From contig JAVEYY010000017.1 of assembly GCA_034003245.1 (NCBI GenBank), forward strand, positions 1-64,000: DNA of 64,000 nt, in the 5' to 3' direction. The position numbers and the translations under genes were made by a program. The notes beneath the pieces are model-generated. The model did not search any database and had not been told where the DNA came from. It saw only the letters and a program-made list of their open reading frames with translations. The number at the start of each line of letters is the position of its first letter. Position 1 is the first letter of the stretch. This document shows positions 42,087 through 50,015 of this stretch, piece after piece. Origin of the DNA: Perlabentimonas sp034003245 (GTDB lineage: Bacteria; Bacteroidota; Bacteroidia; Bacteroidales; Tenuifilaceae).

Positions 42087-42180
42087 TGTTCCAAAATTTT
42101 ATGTGCTATACGAATTTATAAAAAAAATTTAAACCCACTACACTTATTCGTAGATTGTTTTTTTGGGGGGGGATCGTTGG

Positions 42181-42426
42181 TGGTTGGCAGTTGGTAGTTG
42201 GCAGTTAGCAATTAGCAGTTGGCAATTGGTCGTCGGGGTCGAGATGACCTCCCTTCTTACTTTACACTCTCATCGTTGGTGGTTGGCAGTTGACAATTAG
42301 CAATTGGCAATTGGTCGTGGGGTTCTTTTTGAAGACCGATGCAGACATTGATATCTTAGTTTACACAATTTACTTTACACTCTCAGTAGGCAATTGGTCG
42401 TCGGGGTCGAGATGACCTCCCTTCTT
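42181..42426. repeat. TTGGCAGTTGG-type repeats with a 38-bp perfect direct repeat
   Basis: Short units GGTTGGCAGTTGG and GGCAATTGG recur at 42181-42235 and 42280-42315. A 38-bp segment starting GGCAATTGGTCGTCGG is repeated perfectly at 42221-42258 and 42389-42426, and TTTACACTCTCA occurs between them twice (about 42260 and 42373). The order indicates a local duplication of about 168 bp with divergence between the copies. Confidence 0.7.
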
Positions 42427-42443
42427 TGTAGGACGAAGTCCCT

Positions 42444-42779
42444 TGTTTGTCGGATGACCTCCAATGTTTGTCGGACGACCTCCAATGTGTGTCGGACGAC
42501 CTCCAATGTGTGTCGGACGACCTCCAATGTTTGCCGGACGACCTTCCATGTTTGCCGGATGACCTCCAATGTCTGTCGGACGACCTCCAATGTTTGCCGG
42601 ATGACCTCCAATGCTTGTCGGATGACCTCCAATGTTTGTCGGATGATCTCCAATGTATGTCGGACGACCTCCAATGTTTGCCGGACGACCTCCAATGCTT
42701 GTCGGATGACCTCCAATGTTTGCCGGATGACCTCCAATGTGTGTCGGACGACCTCCAATGTATGTCGAATGATCTTCAA
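42444..42779. repeat. Minisatellite, 16 copies of a 21-bp unit
   Basis: Sixteen uninterrupted copies of TGTTTG(T/C)CGGA(T/C)GACCTCCAA with substitutions mostly at units' fourth, seventh and twelfth bases; the last copy is degenerate. All copies have exactly 21 bp. The period is a multiple of three, so frames remain open on both strands; on minus it would encode heptads of LEVIRQT type. Confidence 0.9.
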
Positions 42780-42958
42780 TGTAGGGTCTATTCAGTAAAC
42801 TGTGTCAGGTGGGGTAGTTATTGAACATTTAGTCTTTTTTTTGAGATATAATCCCTTGAGGTTTGCCCGGAGCCAAGAATGGTTAGGAAGGTGAAATTTG
42901 CTTTCACTGGTGTCCGAATAATTTTCAAATAAGCATCTATAATGCTTGTCAAAAGTTG

Positions 42959-43115
42959 TGTCCCTGCCTGCAGCAGGCAGGCCTAACGGGACACTAACAT
43001 GTAGGGCTTCCTTTTCATCTACCGGTATTCTGTCCCTAACGGCACAGTCCCGTTAGGGACTATATATAGGTAGAACAAGCAATTGAAAGTTCAATAATTG
43101 TCCCGTTAGGGACAA
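42959..43115. repeat. REP-like palindrome cluster (GTCCC...GGGAC)
   Basis: GTGTCCCTGCC-TGCAGCAGG-...GGGACACT (42959-42998 region), GTCCCTAACGGCACAGTCCC and GTCCCGTTAGGGAC at about 43034-43061, followed by AGGTAGAACAAGC, and a second TGTCCCGTTAGGGACA at about 43100-43115. Palindromes of this kind plus the GGTAGAA-type tail resemble dispersed REP elements in Bacteroidota. Confidence 0.6.
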
Positions 43116-43177
43116 AACAACTTTTAGTCGGACGGTAATGATTTGTTATAAAAACCAATGGGCGACAAGGGCTCTAC

Positions 43178-45037
43178 CTACTTCTGCCTTGCCAGACGGG
43201 CTATATGGTCACGGGGAATGGTGGTTCGGGGGATCTTAAAGTCGAACCAGGTTTGCAAATCGAAATCTACTCCATTGCTGTGGATGTAGTTGTAGAGGGC
43301 CTTTACCAGCCCAGGGCCAAACAGCTCCGGATCGCTGCCTGCACGGTCGGTATGGCCACAGGCATTCTTGGCAAATGAGTTTGGGTTTGGGTTTGGGTCG
43401 ATACGCTCAACACCATATTCATGGGGATTTTCCCCAATTGGGCTATGCACAGTCATGGCAAACCGATGCCAGTAGGCGCTTTGCAATAGCTTGTTTTGGA
43501 ATAGCTGCCTAACTATCTCCAGCGAGTCGATGGTTTCCTTGGCCGTTTGGGTAGGGAAGCCATACATCAGGTAGGCGTGGATAAGAATTCCAGCCTTGCG
43601 GAATGCTTTTGCGGCAGCCACCAGCTGCTCAATGGTTACGCCCTTCTGCATCTTTTGCAGCAGCCTATCGGACGCCACCTCGATGCCACCCGATACGGCA
43701 ATACACCCCGATTTGGCCAGCAGAGAGCAAAGCTCGGGTGTAAACGCTTTCTCGAATCGGACATTGGTCCACCAGGTAATACTCAACTTACGCTTAAGTA
43801 TCTCCTCGGCCAGCTTCCGCAGAACGGCGGGTGCTGCCGCCTCATCGACAAAATGGAAACCCCGTTGGCCAGTTTGCTCAACAATCGATTCGATGCGATC
43901 GCAAAGGATGGTGGCGTCGGCCGTGCTATATCGATTTATGTAGTCGAGCGTAACATCGCAGAATGCGCACCTATGCCAGTAACATCCGTGCGATAGGAAC
44001 ATCTTATTCCATCGTCCATTGCTCCAAAGGTTGTGCATTGGATTGGTGGTTTCGCAAACCGAGATGTAATCGGAAAGGGGTAACCCCTCGTACGATGGAG
44101 TGCCAACCTGCGAATGCTCAAAATCGGCCTCTGTGGCATTATTAACAAATTTAACCTCTCCGCCCTCGAGGATAAATGTACGCGCTAAGGTTTTATCACC
44201 CTTTACTGTATGATTAAGAAGCTTCAGTAGGGGTAGCTCGCCATCGTCGAGGCAAACGAAATCGACCAAATCGAATAGCTTGGGCTCACTAAGGTCGCGC
44301 AGCTCGGTGCTCACAAATCCTCCACCCAAAACCACCTTAACGCTAGGGTGCTTTGCTTTAACGTGCAGCGAGCACCTTAACGCCATAAGCAGATTTCCGG
44401 GGAATGGTATGGAAAAACCTATAACCCTTGGGTTGTGCTTGCTTATGCTATGGTCGAGCAGCTGCAGCATGGTTTGGGTAATGGGCGAGTCGCTCTTCAG
44501 CTCATCGAGCAGATGCTGGAAGTTAGAGGCATTAAGTCCTATGCTCTCGGCATATCGGCTAAAGCCAAAGCGGGAATCGATACACTCGGTGATAAAATCG
44601 CCAATATCCTCTATGAACAGCGTGGCCAAAAATTTGGCTTTATCCTGTATCCCATCTGAACCGAAATGACGGTTCAGGTTCTGCTGAATATTAAACCGGC
44701 CAGCCCTTGGTAGTGCTCCGTTTACAATTGAATGGGCAAAAGTTAAATCCTTCCCCTGAAGGAATGAAATGGCTGCATCAACATGTCGAAGGTAATCATC
44801 CTTTTGCTTTAGTATTCGCTGGGCATTGGGCGAAAGTTTGCTGCCAGCAACGCCATTGAAAAGTTGCTGTAAGCCCGATTTTGAAAAGATGCTGGTTATG
44901 CAGGCAATGCTCAGGTCGAGTTGAGCCACCCTAAAACCATGCTCCTCCAGAAAACCCTTTAAATTTGGGGTAGCTGGGTAGGGAGTATTTATCTGAATAA
45001 ATGGGGGCGTGACTAGTAGCAGATCGACCTGTTCCAT
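43178..45037 (-). CDS. B12-binding-domain radical SAM protein
   Basis: 619 residues. The N-terminal half has a cobalamin-binding-like Rossmann region (VDLLLVTPPFIQINTPYP; VIGFSIPFPGNLLMAL; KVVLGGGFVS), the centre the radical SAM cluster motif SHGCYWHRCAFCDV (Cx4Cx2C spacing), then ISGG-like strands (CIAVSGGIEVASDRLLQKMQ) and a C-terminal extension. The chemistry is unknown; relatives act on lipids, bacteriochlorophyll and antibiotics. It follows tsaE by 31 bp on the same strand and is the last gene of the porW-porX-tsaE group. Confidence 0.87.
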   Translation of the reverse strand: MEQVDLLLVTPPFIQINTPYPATPNLKGFLEEHGFRVAQLDLSIACITSIFSKSGLQQLFNGVAGSKLSPNAQRILKQKDDYLRHVDAAISFLQGKDLTFAHSIVNGALPRAGRFNIQQNLNRHFGSDGIQDKAKFLATLFIEDIGDFITECIDSRFGFSRYAESIGLNASNFQHLLDELKSDSPITQTMLQLLDHSISKHNPRVIGFSIPFPGNLLMALRCSLHVKAKHPSVKVVLGGGFVSTELRDLSEPKLFDLVDFVCLDDGELPLLKLLNHTVKGDKTLARTFILEGGEVKFVNNATEADFEHSQVGTPSYEGLPLSDYISVCETTNPMHNLWSNGRWNKMFLSHGCYWHRCAFCDVTLDYINRYSTADATILCDRIESIVEQTGQRGFHFVDEAAAPAVLRKLAEEILKRKLSITWWTNVRFEKAFTPELCSLLAKSGCIAVSGGIEVASDRLLQKMQKGVTIEQLVAAAKAFRKAGILIHAYLMYGFPTQTAKETIDSLEIVRQLFQNKLLQSAYWHRFAMTVHSPIGENPHEYGVERIDPNPNPNSFAKNACGHTDRAGSDPELFGPGLVKALYNYIHSNGVDFDLQTWFDFKIPRTTIPRDHIARLARQK

Positions 45038-45068
45038 ACTTCTTTTTCAACGGGTGTACTTGTAGACG

Positions 45069-45494
45069 CTACTCCATTAGGCTTACTAGCCGGGTATCGT
45101 TGTCGATTACATCGATCTTAAAACGGATTACGCCCTCGGGGGGCAGGATGCTCTCGATAAGCTCGGGCCACTCTATAAGGCAGATACCGTGATCGGAGTA
45201 GAAGTACTCCTCGTATCCAAAGTCGAAAACCTCCTCGAGCTTATTAATGCGGTAAAAATCGAAATGAAAAACGGATTCGCCGGTTTCCGTTTTATACTCG
45301 TTGATAAGCGCAAAGGTTGGGCTAACAACTGTATCGTTAACGCCCATGGCTTTACAAAGCGATTTTATGAGCGTGGTTTTGCCTGCCCCCATGCCACCAT
45401 AAAGGCAAACAATTCGGTTTGGGTGTATCGACTGCAGGATTGTAGCGGCTGCATCATCTAACTCCTCTAGGCCTTTAACCTGTATTGTGTCCAT
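45069..45494 (-). CDS. tsaE: tRNA threonylcarbamoyladenosine biosynthesis ATPase TsaE
   Basis: 141 residues. Walker A GGMGAGKTT at 33-41, the conserved SPTFALINEY (about 58-67), and the C-terminal YFYSDHGICLIEWPELI (about 97-113) with the family's WPE. With TsaB, TsaC and TsaD it makes t6A37 in ANN-decoding tRNAs. It starts 5 bp after the porX stop, so it is co-transcribed with porX; the same association is seen in other Bacteroidota. Confidence 0.95.
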   Translation of the reverse strand: MDTIQVKGLEELDDAAATILQSIHPNRIVCLYGGMGAGKTTLIKSLCKAMGVNDTVVSPTFALINEYKTETGESVFHFDFYRINKLEEVFDFGYEEYFYSDHGICLIEWPELIESILPPEGVIRFKIDVIDNDTRLVSLME

Positions 45495-45499
45495 AAATA

Positions 45500-47050
45500 T
45501 TAAATGGGCTTTAGCTCAATGTAAGGGATTAACATCTCCTCGATGGAGATACCGCCATGCTGAAAAGTATCGCGGTAATAGTTCACATAGTAGTTATAGT
45601 TATTGGGGTAGGCCAAAAAATCGTTGCCAAGGGCAAAGATAAACGATGAGCTCACATTGGGCTTAGGCAAGTGAGCCTCCTCGGGCTTTCGAACCTCAAA
45701 AACCTCCTTGGGGTTGTAGTTTAGGTTTTTCCCTAGCTTATACCTAAGATTAGTAGATGTAGCCCTATCGCCCACCACTTTAATGGGGTGTTTAACCCGA
45801 ACGGTCCCGTGATCGGTTGTGATTACCAGCCTTACCCCAAGTGTTGATGCCTCCTTAAGCAAAGCAAACAGCTCGGAGTGCTTAAACCAGCTACGGGTAA
45901 GCGAAAGATATGCGGCCTCGTCGGAGGCCAGCTGACGCATCATCTCCATCTCGGTGCGCGCATGTGAGATAACATCAATAAAATTGTAAACCAGAACCGA
46001 AAGCGGATTCTGCAGGGTTTGCTTTAGGTTGGCGCTAAGGGGTGAATTGGACTTAATGGTGCTGGTTTTCTCGTAGTAAAACTTATAATTTTTCCCCAGG
46101 CGCTGTATTTGGTTGGCCAGCAGCTCCTCCTCAAACAGGTTCTTGCCTGTATCCTCCTCGTCGAAAACCCAGAGGTTGGGGTAAATTTGCTGAATCTCCT
46201 TGGGCATTAACCCTGAAAAGAGAGCATTGCGGGCATACTGTGTTGCTGTGGGTAAAATGCTGGAGTAAATAATCTCCTTCTCCACGCGCCAGTATGGTGC
46301 GAGTAGGCTCTGGATGGCCATCCACTGGTCGTACCGAAAGTTATCGACAAGCACCATCAACACCCTCTCGCCCTCGTCGATAGTTGGGAACACCAGGTTG
46401 CGCATGATATTATGCGACATCAGAGGCCGCTCGTCGGCAGCCGCCCCAAACCAGCTGAGGTAATTCGATTTGATAAACTTGCCAAACTCGTTGTTGGCCT
46501 CGGACATCTGCAAGGCAAACACCTCGGCAATACCCGTGTCGTTGGTTTCGGTAAGCTGAATACTCCACTGTGTGAGCTTACGATAGATGCTAACCCAATC
46601 GTCGAAGGTGCGCGCCATGCTGATCTGCATGCCCAGCTTCCCGAAAGCCTGCTGGTAGTCGGAGGTAGTTTTCTCGCTTACCAAGGTATGCTGGTGCACA
46701 TGTTTTTTGATGGAGAGCAGTATTTGCTTTGGATTAACTGGCTTTATGAGGTAATCGGCTATTTTGGCACCTACCGCCTGATCCATAATGCTCTCCTCCT
46801 CGCTCTTGGTTACCATCACCACGGGGAGATTGGGCTTGTGCTCCTTAATTCGGGCAAGGGTTTCGAGCCCCGATAAGCCCGGCATATTCTCATCTAAGAA
46901 TACCAGATCGAAGTTTTGGTCGGCTACCATTTCAATGGCGTCCTCGCCATTGGTGGCGGTGGTCACCTTGTACTCGCGTTGCTCAAGAAAAATGATGTGG
47001 GCCTTAAGCAAATCTATCTCGTCATCAACCCATAGTATTGAAACTGCCAT
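45500..47050 (-). CDS. porX: PorX, T9SS response regulator with PglZ/alkaline phosphatase-like effector
   Basis: 516 residues. Receiver domain at 1-120 (ILWVDDEIDL; phospho-acceptor Asp53 in VFLDENMPG; LPVVMVTKSEEE; Lys in YLIKPVNPK). A helical linker follows, then a PglZ domain from about 190 to 510 (DNFRYDQWMAIQSL; ITTDHGTVRVKHP; HGGISIEEMLIPYIEL) with metal-binding Asp/His as in alkaline phosphatases. PorX with its kinase PorY controls T9SS gene expression, and its effector domain is a phosphodiesterase of the alkaline phosphatase superfamily. It sits 5 bp after porW and 5 bp before tsaE. Confidence 0.95.
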   Translation of the reverse strand: MAVSILWVDDEIDLLKAHIIFLEQREYKVTTATNGEDAIEMVADQNFDLVFLDENMPGLSGLETLARIKEHKPNLPVVMVTKSEEESIMDQAVGAKIADYLIKPVNPKQILLSIKKHVHQHTLVSEKTTSDYQQAFGKLGMQISMARTFDDWVSIYRKLTQWSIQLTETNDTGIAEVFALQMSEANNEFGKFIKSNYLSWFGAAADERPLMSHNIMRNLVFPTIDEGERVLMVLVDNFRYDQWMAIQSLLAPYWRVEKEIIYSSILPTATQYARNALFSGLMPKEIQQIYPNLWVFDEEDTGKNLFEEELLANQIQRLGKNYKFYYEKTSTIKSNSPLSANLKQTLQNPLSVLVYNFIDVISHARTEMEMMRQLASDEAAYLSLTRSWFKHSELFALLKEASTLGVRLVITTDHGTVRVKHPIKVVGDRATSTNLRYKLGKNLNYNPKEVFEVRKPEEAHLPKPNVSSSFIFALGNDFLAYPNNYNYYVNYYRDTFQHGGISIEEMLIPYIELKPI

Positions 47051-47055
47051 AATGC

Positions 47056-49737
47056 TTACTTTAAGTAGTTTTCCCTGAAGAAATTCAGATAGCCCGCCAC
47101 CGATTTATCATTAAGCAGCAGATCCAAGTTTTTGCGGCTGATCACAGCAAAGCTATAATCGTTCGGCGATACGCTGCCCATCAAGCCCTGCTCGGCGCTG
47201 GCTTTGGTAAAATATTGCATTGCCTCGGTTTGCGTTTTGAAGGGTTCAACCAGTATTAGCTCCACAAAACTTGTAAGTTCTCGGCTAGTAACATTCAGGT
47301 TTAGGTTGATATAATTATCGACATTAAACGAAACCAAGTTGAATCGAAGCTGATTCAATGGGGCGTTCTTGGGCACTATTGCAATAAAAATATGCTCACC
47401 CTCGGGCTTGCTGTAAATAGCCGCAGGAGCTGCTTGCACTCCAGGTTTTCTATCAGCAGAAATTTCACCGTCCTTACCCGAAGCGAGCTGCAGCTCGCGG
47501 CTCTCGACAAGAGCCAGAATGGTTGCTGCCGACTTGCCCACATCGGTTTGGGGGTACAGCTCAATTACCTTGGCCAGCTCTAGCTTATACTCCCGAATAT
47601 TGCCCGACTTGCCAACACACTGCGCTATGATAAACTGGAACTTAGGCGATAAATCCGAATCCTTATGGCGAGTCAATCCCTCGTTAGCTCTTCGGGTGGC
47701 CTCGGCACAATTTCCTTGCTGAAATAGCTCAAAGGTTTTTTGGTAGTAATCCTCGCGTTCTCTAATCTCGCGCTGCAAGTTTTCGATATAATTGGGGTTG
47801 CTAAGCATTAGAGCGTAAGTACTGCTTGGAAATCCAGAGATAAGTGCTTGCTTATACCTCTCCATTTCGACAGGTTGCTGATTAAAACGGGCAATCTGGT
47901 AGAGGTTGTACAAGGCCATAAGTGTGTAGTTGCTCTGAGGGTATCGAGCCGGTAGCAGCTCGTAGGCTTTAACCGCTTCGCGAAGATCCTTAAGGTCGTT
48001 TTGGTATACCTCGCCCACCCTGAACAAAGCCTCCTGGATTCGCTGATGCGATAAATCGAGAAGGGAGTCGGTTAATGGGAGATCTTGCAGGTAGAACTCC
48101 CGGCTCTTATTGTCGAGCACTTTGGCGGGAGCTCCCGTTGTATCGGTTGCGACTTGCGCTATGGTAGTGGTTTGGTCAAGCGATTCTCGCTTATTAACCC
48201 GGCGCCAGTTATCCTCAAGTTTTCGTCTACCCCACCGCATCTGAAACTCTGAAAGGCCATAGCTCAACGACGACTGGTTATAGAAGTACCAGCTTCCCTC
48301 CTGCGTGGTGGTTGTTCGTCCGCGCTGCATTTGCTGAAACTGCGAAAACCTATCGCGCCCCTCCTGCTCCTCTTGTTTTAGCTTATCCTCCTGCTCCCGG
48401 ATGGCCTTAATTTGCTCGGCAATAATAGCATCCCTATCGCGGGGCGACATGGCCGCAATGCGCAGCAAGCTATCCTCGGTTGAAACAACATTCAAATTCT
48501 CGACCAGCTTGTTTAAGTTCTTTGTTTTTATCTCCAGCTCGTGGTAGCCGGGGAAATCGGAGTCGAGTGCGTTGTATGAGCTATCGTAGTAAGCTTGGCT
48601 CTTGGTGTAATCGGGTTTGGAAAAAAAGTAATTGGCCAGGATTAAGTAGGAAAGTCCTTTCTGGTGGTTGTTCTTTACGCTTTTCTTTGCCGAAAGCTGA
48701 TAGTACTCAATAGCCTTATCGGTATTTCCGCGAGCTTGCTCAATATTGCCAAGGGCATAGTAAATCTGATCGAGATACTCTACGTTTTTCTCATCGCTTG
48801 CCATTTTGTTAAGAGCTCTAATCATCTCCTGCCCGCTACCTCCGCCCTGGAAGTTTGATGCCATATTAACTCTGGCATTAAAACTCTTTTCGTACGTTGG
48901 GTTGGACTTTAGAACCTTGCGGAAATAGTTGTTAGATTCGGCAAACTTTCGCTGTTGCTGGTATAGCTGTCCTAGAATAAAGCTATATCGAACTTTATGC
49001 TCCTTGTTGGGAGCATTGGGCAACGCCCTTTCAAGGTGTTTTATGGTAAGCTCAACATTTTCCTGCTTTTGGTACAAAAACGCCCAGCTCGACTCGAGCA
49101 GATGCGAGAAGTACTTAGATTTTGGATATCGTCGATTGGTTGCCATTCCCCGTAACCTATCCTCGGCGGCCACAAAATCGTTGGAGAGAATGTCCATACG
49201 GGCAAGCCAAACCTGCGATTCGAACCAGATTGGTGTTTCAGGGAATTGAACCAGATTGTACTCAAGGGTCATACGTGCCTCATCGTAGGCACCTTTCCAA
49301 ACGCGCGCCTTACCAACCAACAGCCATCCTTCGCGGACCCATCGCACAAACTCGTTCTGATTGTAAAACTGGCGCTCCTTGGGAGACTGAACACCCCTTT
49401 TTCGCTCAGGTTTAATGGTTATAGAGTGCCGACTAATCATATCGGTACACTTGGTAATAGCCCTGTCCATATCGCCACCCACCATGCTAACCACCTGCTT
49501 GTCGCCTAAAAGCAATACGGGTAATGGAAATGTATAGTTGTAGTTGTAGTTATTCTCGGCCCTATTTAGGGCAATGTTATAGCTTTCGTTGGCATTGAAA
49601 AAGTAGTTGTACTTAGCCGTAACATTATGGAAGGCTCTAGAGGCTGGAGTATTCTTTTGGGTAGAGCATCCAGCAACAACAATAGCTATTAAAAAAAATA
49701 GAGTAAATGTAGGTTTGATTGGCCTGATTATCTTCAT
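47056..49737 (-). CDS. porW: PorW/SprE-like T9SS periplasmic TPR lipoprotein
   Basis: 893 residues. Lipobox VVAGCST (Cys at about 24), then the family start NTPASRAFHNVTAKYNYFFN. Many TPR-like helical repeats (about 150-420 and 560-780; e.g. VRYSFILGQLYQQQRKFAESNNYF, split here at LGQLYQQQRKF), a charged Gln/Glu/Arg-rich stretch (about 440-500, KLKQEEQEGRDRFSQFQQMQ) and a C-terminal SPOR-like or similar small domain (FVELILVEPFKTQTEAMQYF). It is a component needed for T9SS function and gliding in Bacteroidota. Placed directly before porX, with 5 bp between the genes. Confidence 0.9.
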   Translation of the reverse strand: MKIIRPIKPTFTLFFLIAIVVAGCSTQKNTPASRAFHNVTAKYNYFFNANESYNIALNRAENNYNYNYTFPLPVLLLGDKQVVSMVGGDMDRAITKCTDMISRHSITIKPERKRGVQSPKERQFYNQNEFVRWVREGWLLVGKARVWKGAYDEARMTLEYNLVQFPETPIWFESQVWLARMDILSNDFVAAEDRLRGMATNRRYPKSKYFSHLLESSWAFLYQKQENVELTIKHLERALPNAPNKEHKVRYSFILGQLYQQQRKFAESNNYFRKVLKSNPTYEKSFNARVNMASNFQGGGSGQEMIRALNKMASDEKNVEYLDQIYYALGNIEQARGNTDKAIEYYQLSAKKSVKNNHQKGLSYLILANYFFSKPDYTKSQAYYDSSYNALDSDFPGYHELEIKTKNLNKLVENLNVVSTEDSLLRIAAMSPRDRDAIIAEQIKAIREQEDKLKQEEQEGRDRFSQFQQMQRGRTTTTQEGSWYFYNQSSLSYGLSEFQMRWGRRKLEDNWRRVNKRESLDQTTTIAQVATDTTGAPAKVLDNKSREFYLQDLPLTDSLLDLSHQRIQEALFRVGEVYQNDLKDLREAVKAYELLPARYPQSNYTLMALYNLYQIARFNQQPVEMERYKQALISGFPSSTYALMLSNPNYIENLQREIREREDYYQKTFELFQQGNCAEATRRANEGLTRHKDSDLSPKFQFIIAQCVGKSGNIREYKLELAKVIELYPQTDVGKSAATILALVESRELQLASGKDGEISADRKPGVQAAPAAIYSKPEGEHIFIAIVPKNAPLNQLRFNLVSFNVDNYINLNLNVTSRELTSFVELILVEPFKTQTEAMQYFTKASAEQGLMGSVSPNDYSFAVISRKNLDLLLNDKSVAGYLNFFRENYLK

Positions 49738-49959
49738 TAAACAATATCTATTGATAAAGAAACTGGATTACGCTTAAGTTATTATTTTGAACTTGCTAAA
49801 TTACGCAAAAAAGAGCGGAAACAATAGAGCCTTAAAAATATGATAAGCCATTGGCATGTAATGAACTTGATGTTAAGGTTTTTTGGACAAATCCAACAAT
49901 TTGAATACTTTTACTGTGGTAACCAACAGCTGATCCTATAATTTTTGCCCCAATACTTT

Positions 49960-49967
49960 TATCTTTG
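49960..49967 (+). promoter_or_regulatory. -7 box for the DUF3352-like gene
   Basis: TATCTTTG, full match to TAnnTTTG. The TTG inside it is the first codon of the open frame and so not the real start. Confidence 0.5.
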
Positions 49968-50015
49968 CATTTACTAAAATTAACCTCTGCTAAAAAAAGA
50001 ATGCCCATTAAAACG

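Larger units (their letters stand above)
42087..43177. other. 1.1-kb gene-free stretch packed with repeats
   Basis: Holds TTGGCAGTTGG-type simple repeats with a 38-bp direct repeat (42181-42426), a 21-bp minisatellite (42444-42779) and REP-like GTCCCGTTAGGGAC palindromes (42959-43115). ORFs here are by-products of the 21-bp periodicity. Confidence 0.7.

Noticed and set aside
42444..42779. CRISPR array
   Set aside because: Units are contiguous 21-bp copies without unique spacers, and no cas genes are present in the window.
42375..42824. Three overlapping frames of 125-134 codons on both strands over the 21-bp repeats
   Set aside because: They exist because the repeat unit is divisible by three. 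Not annotated as genes; the minus frame is discussed as a finding.
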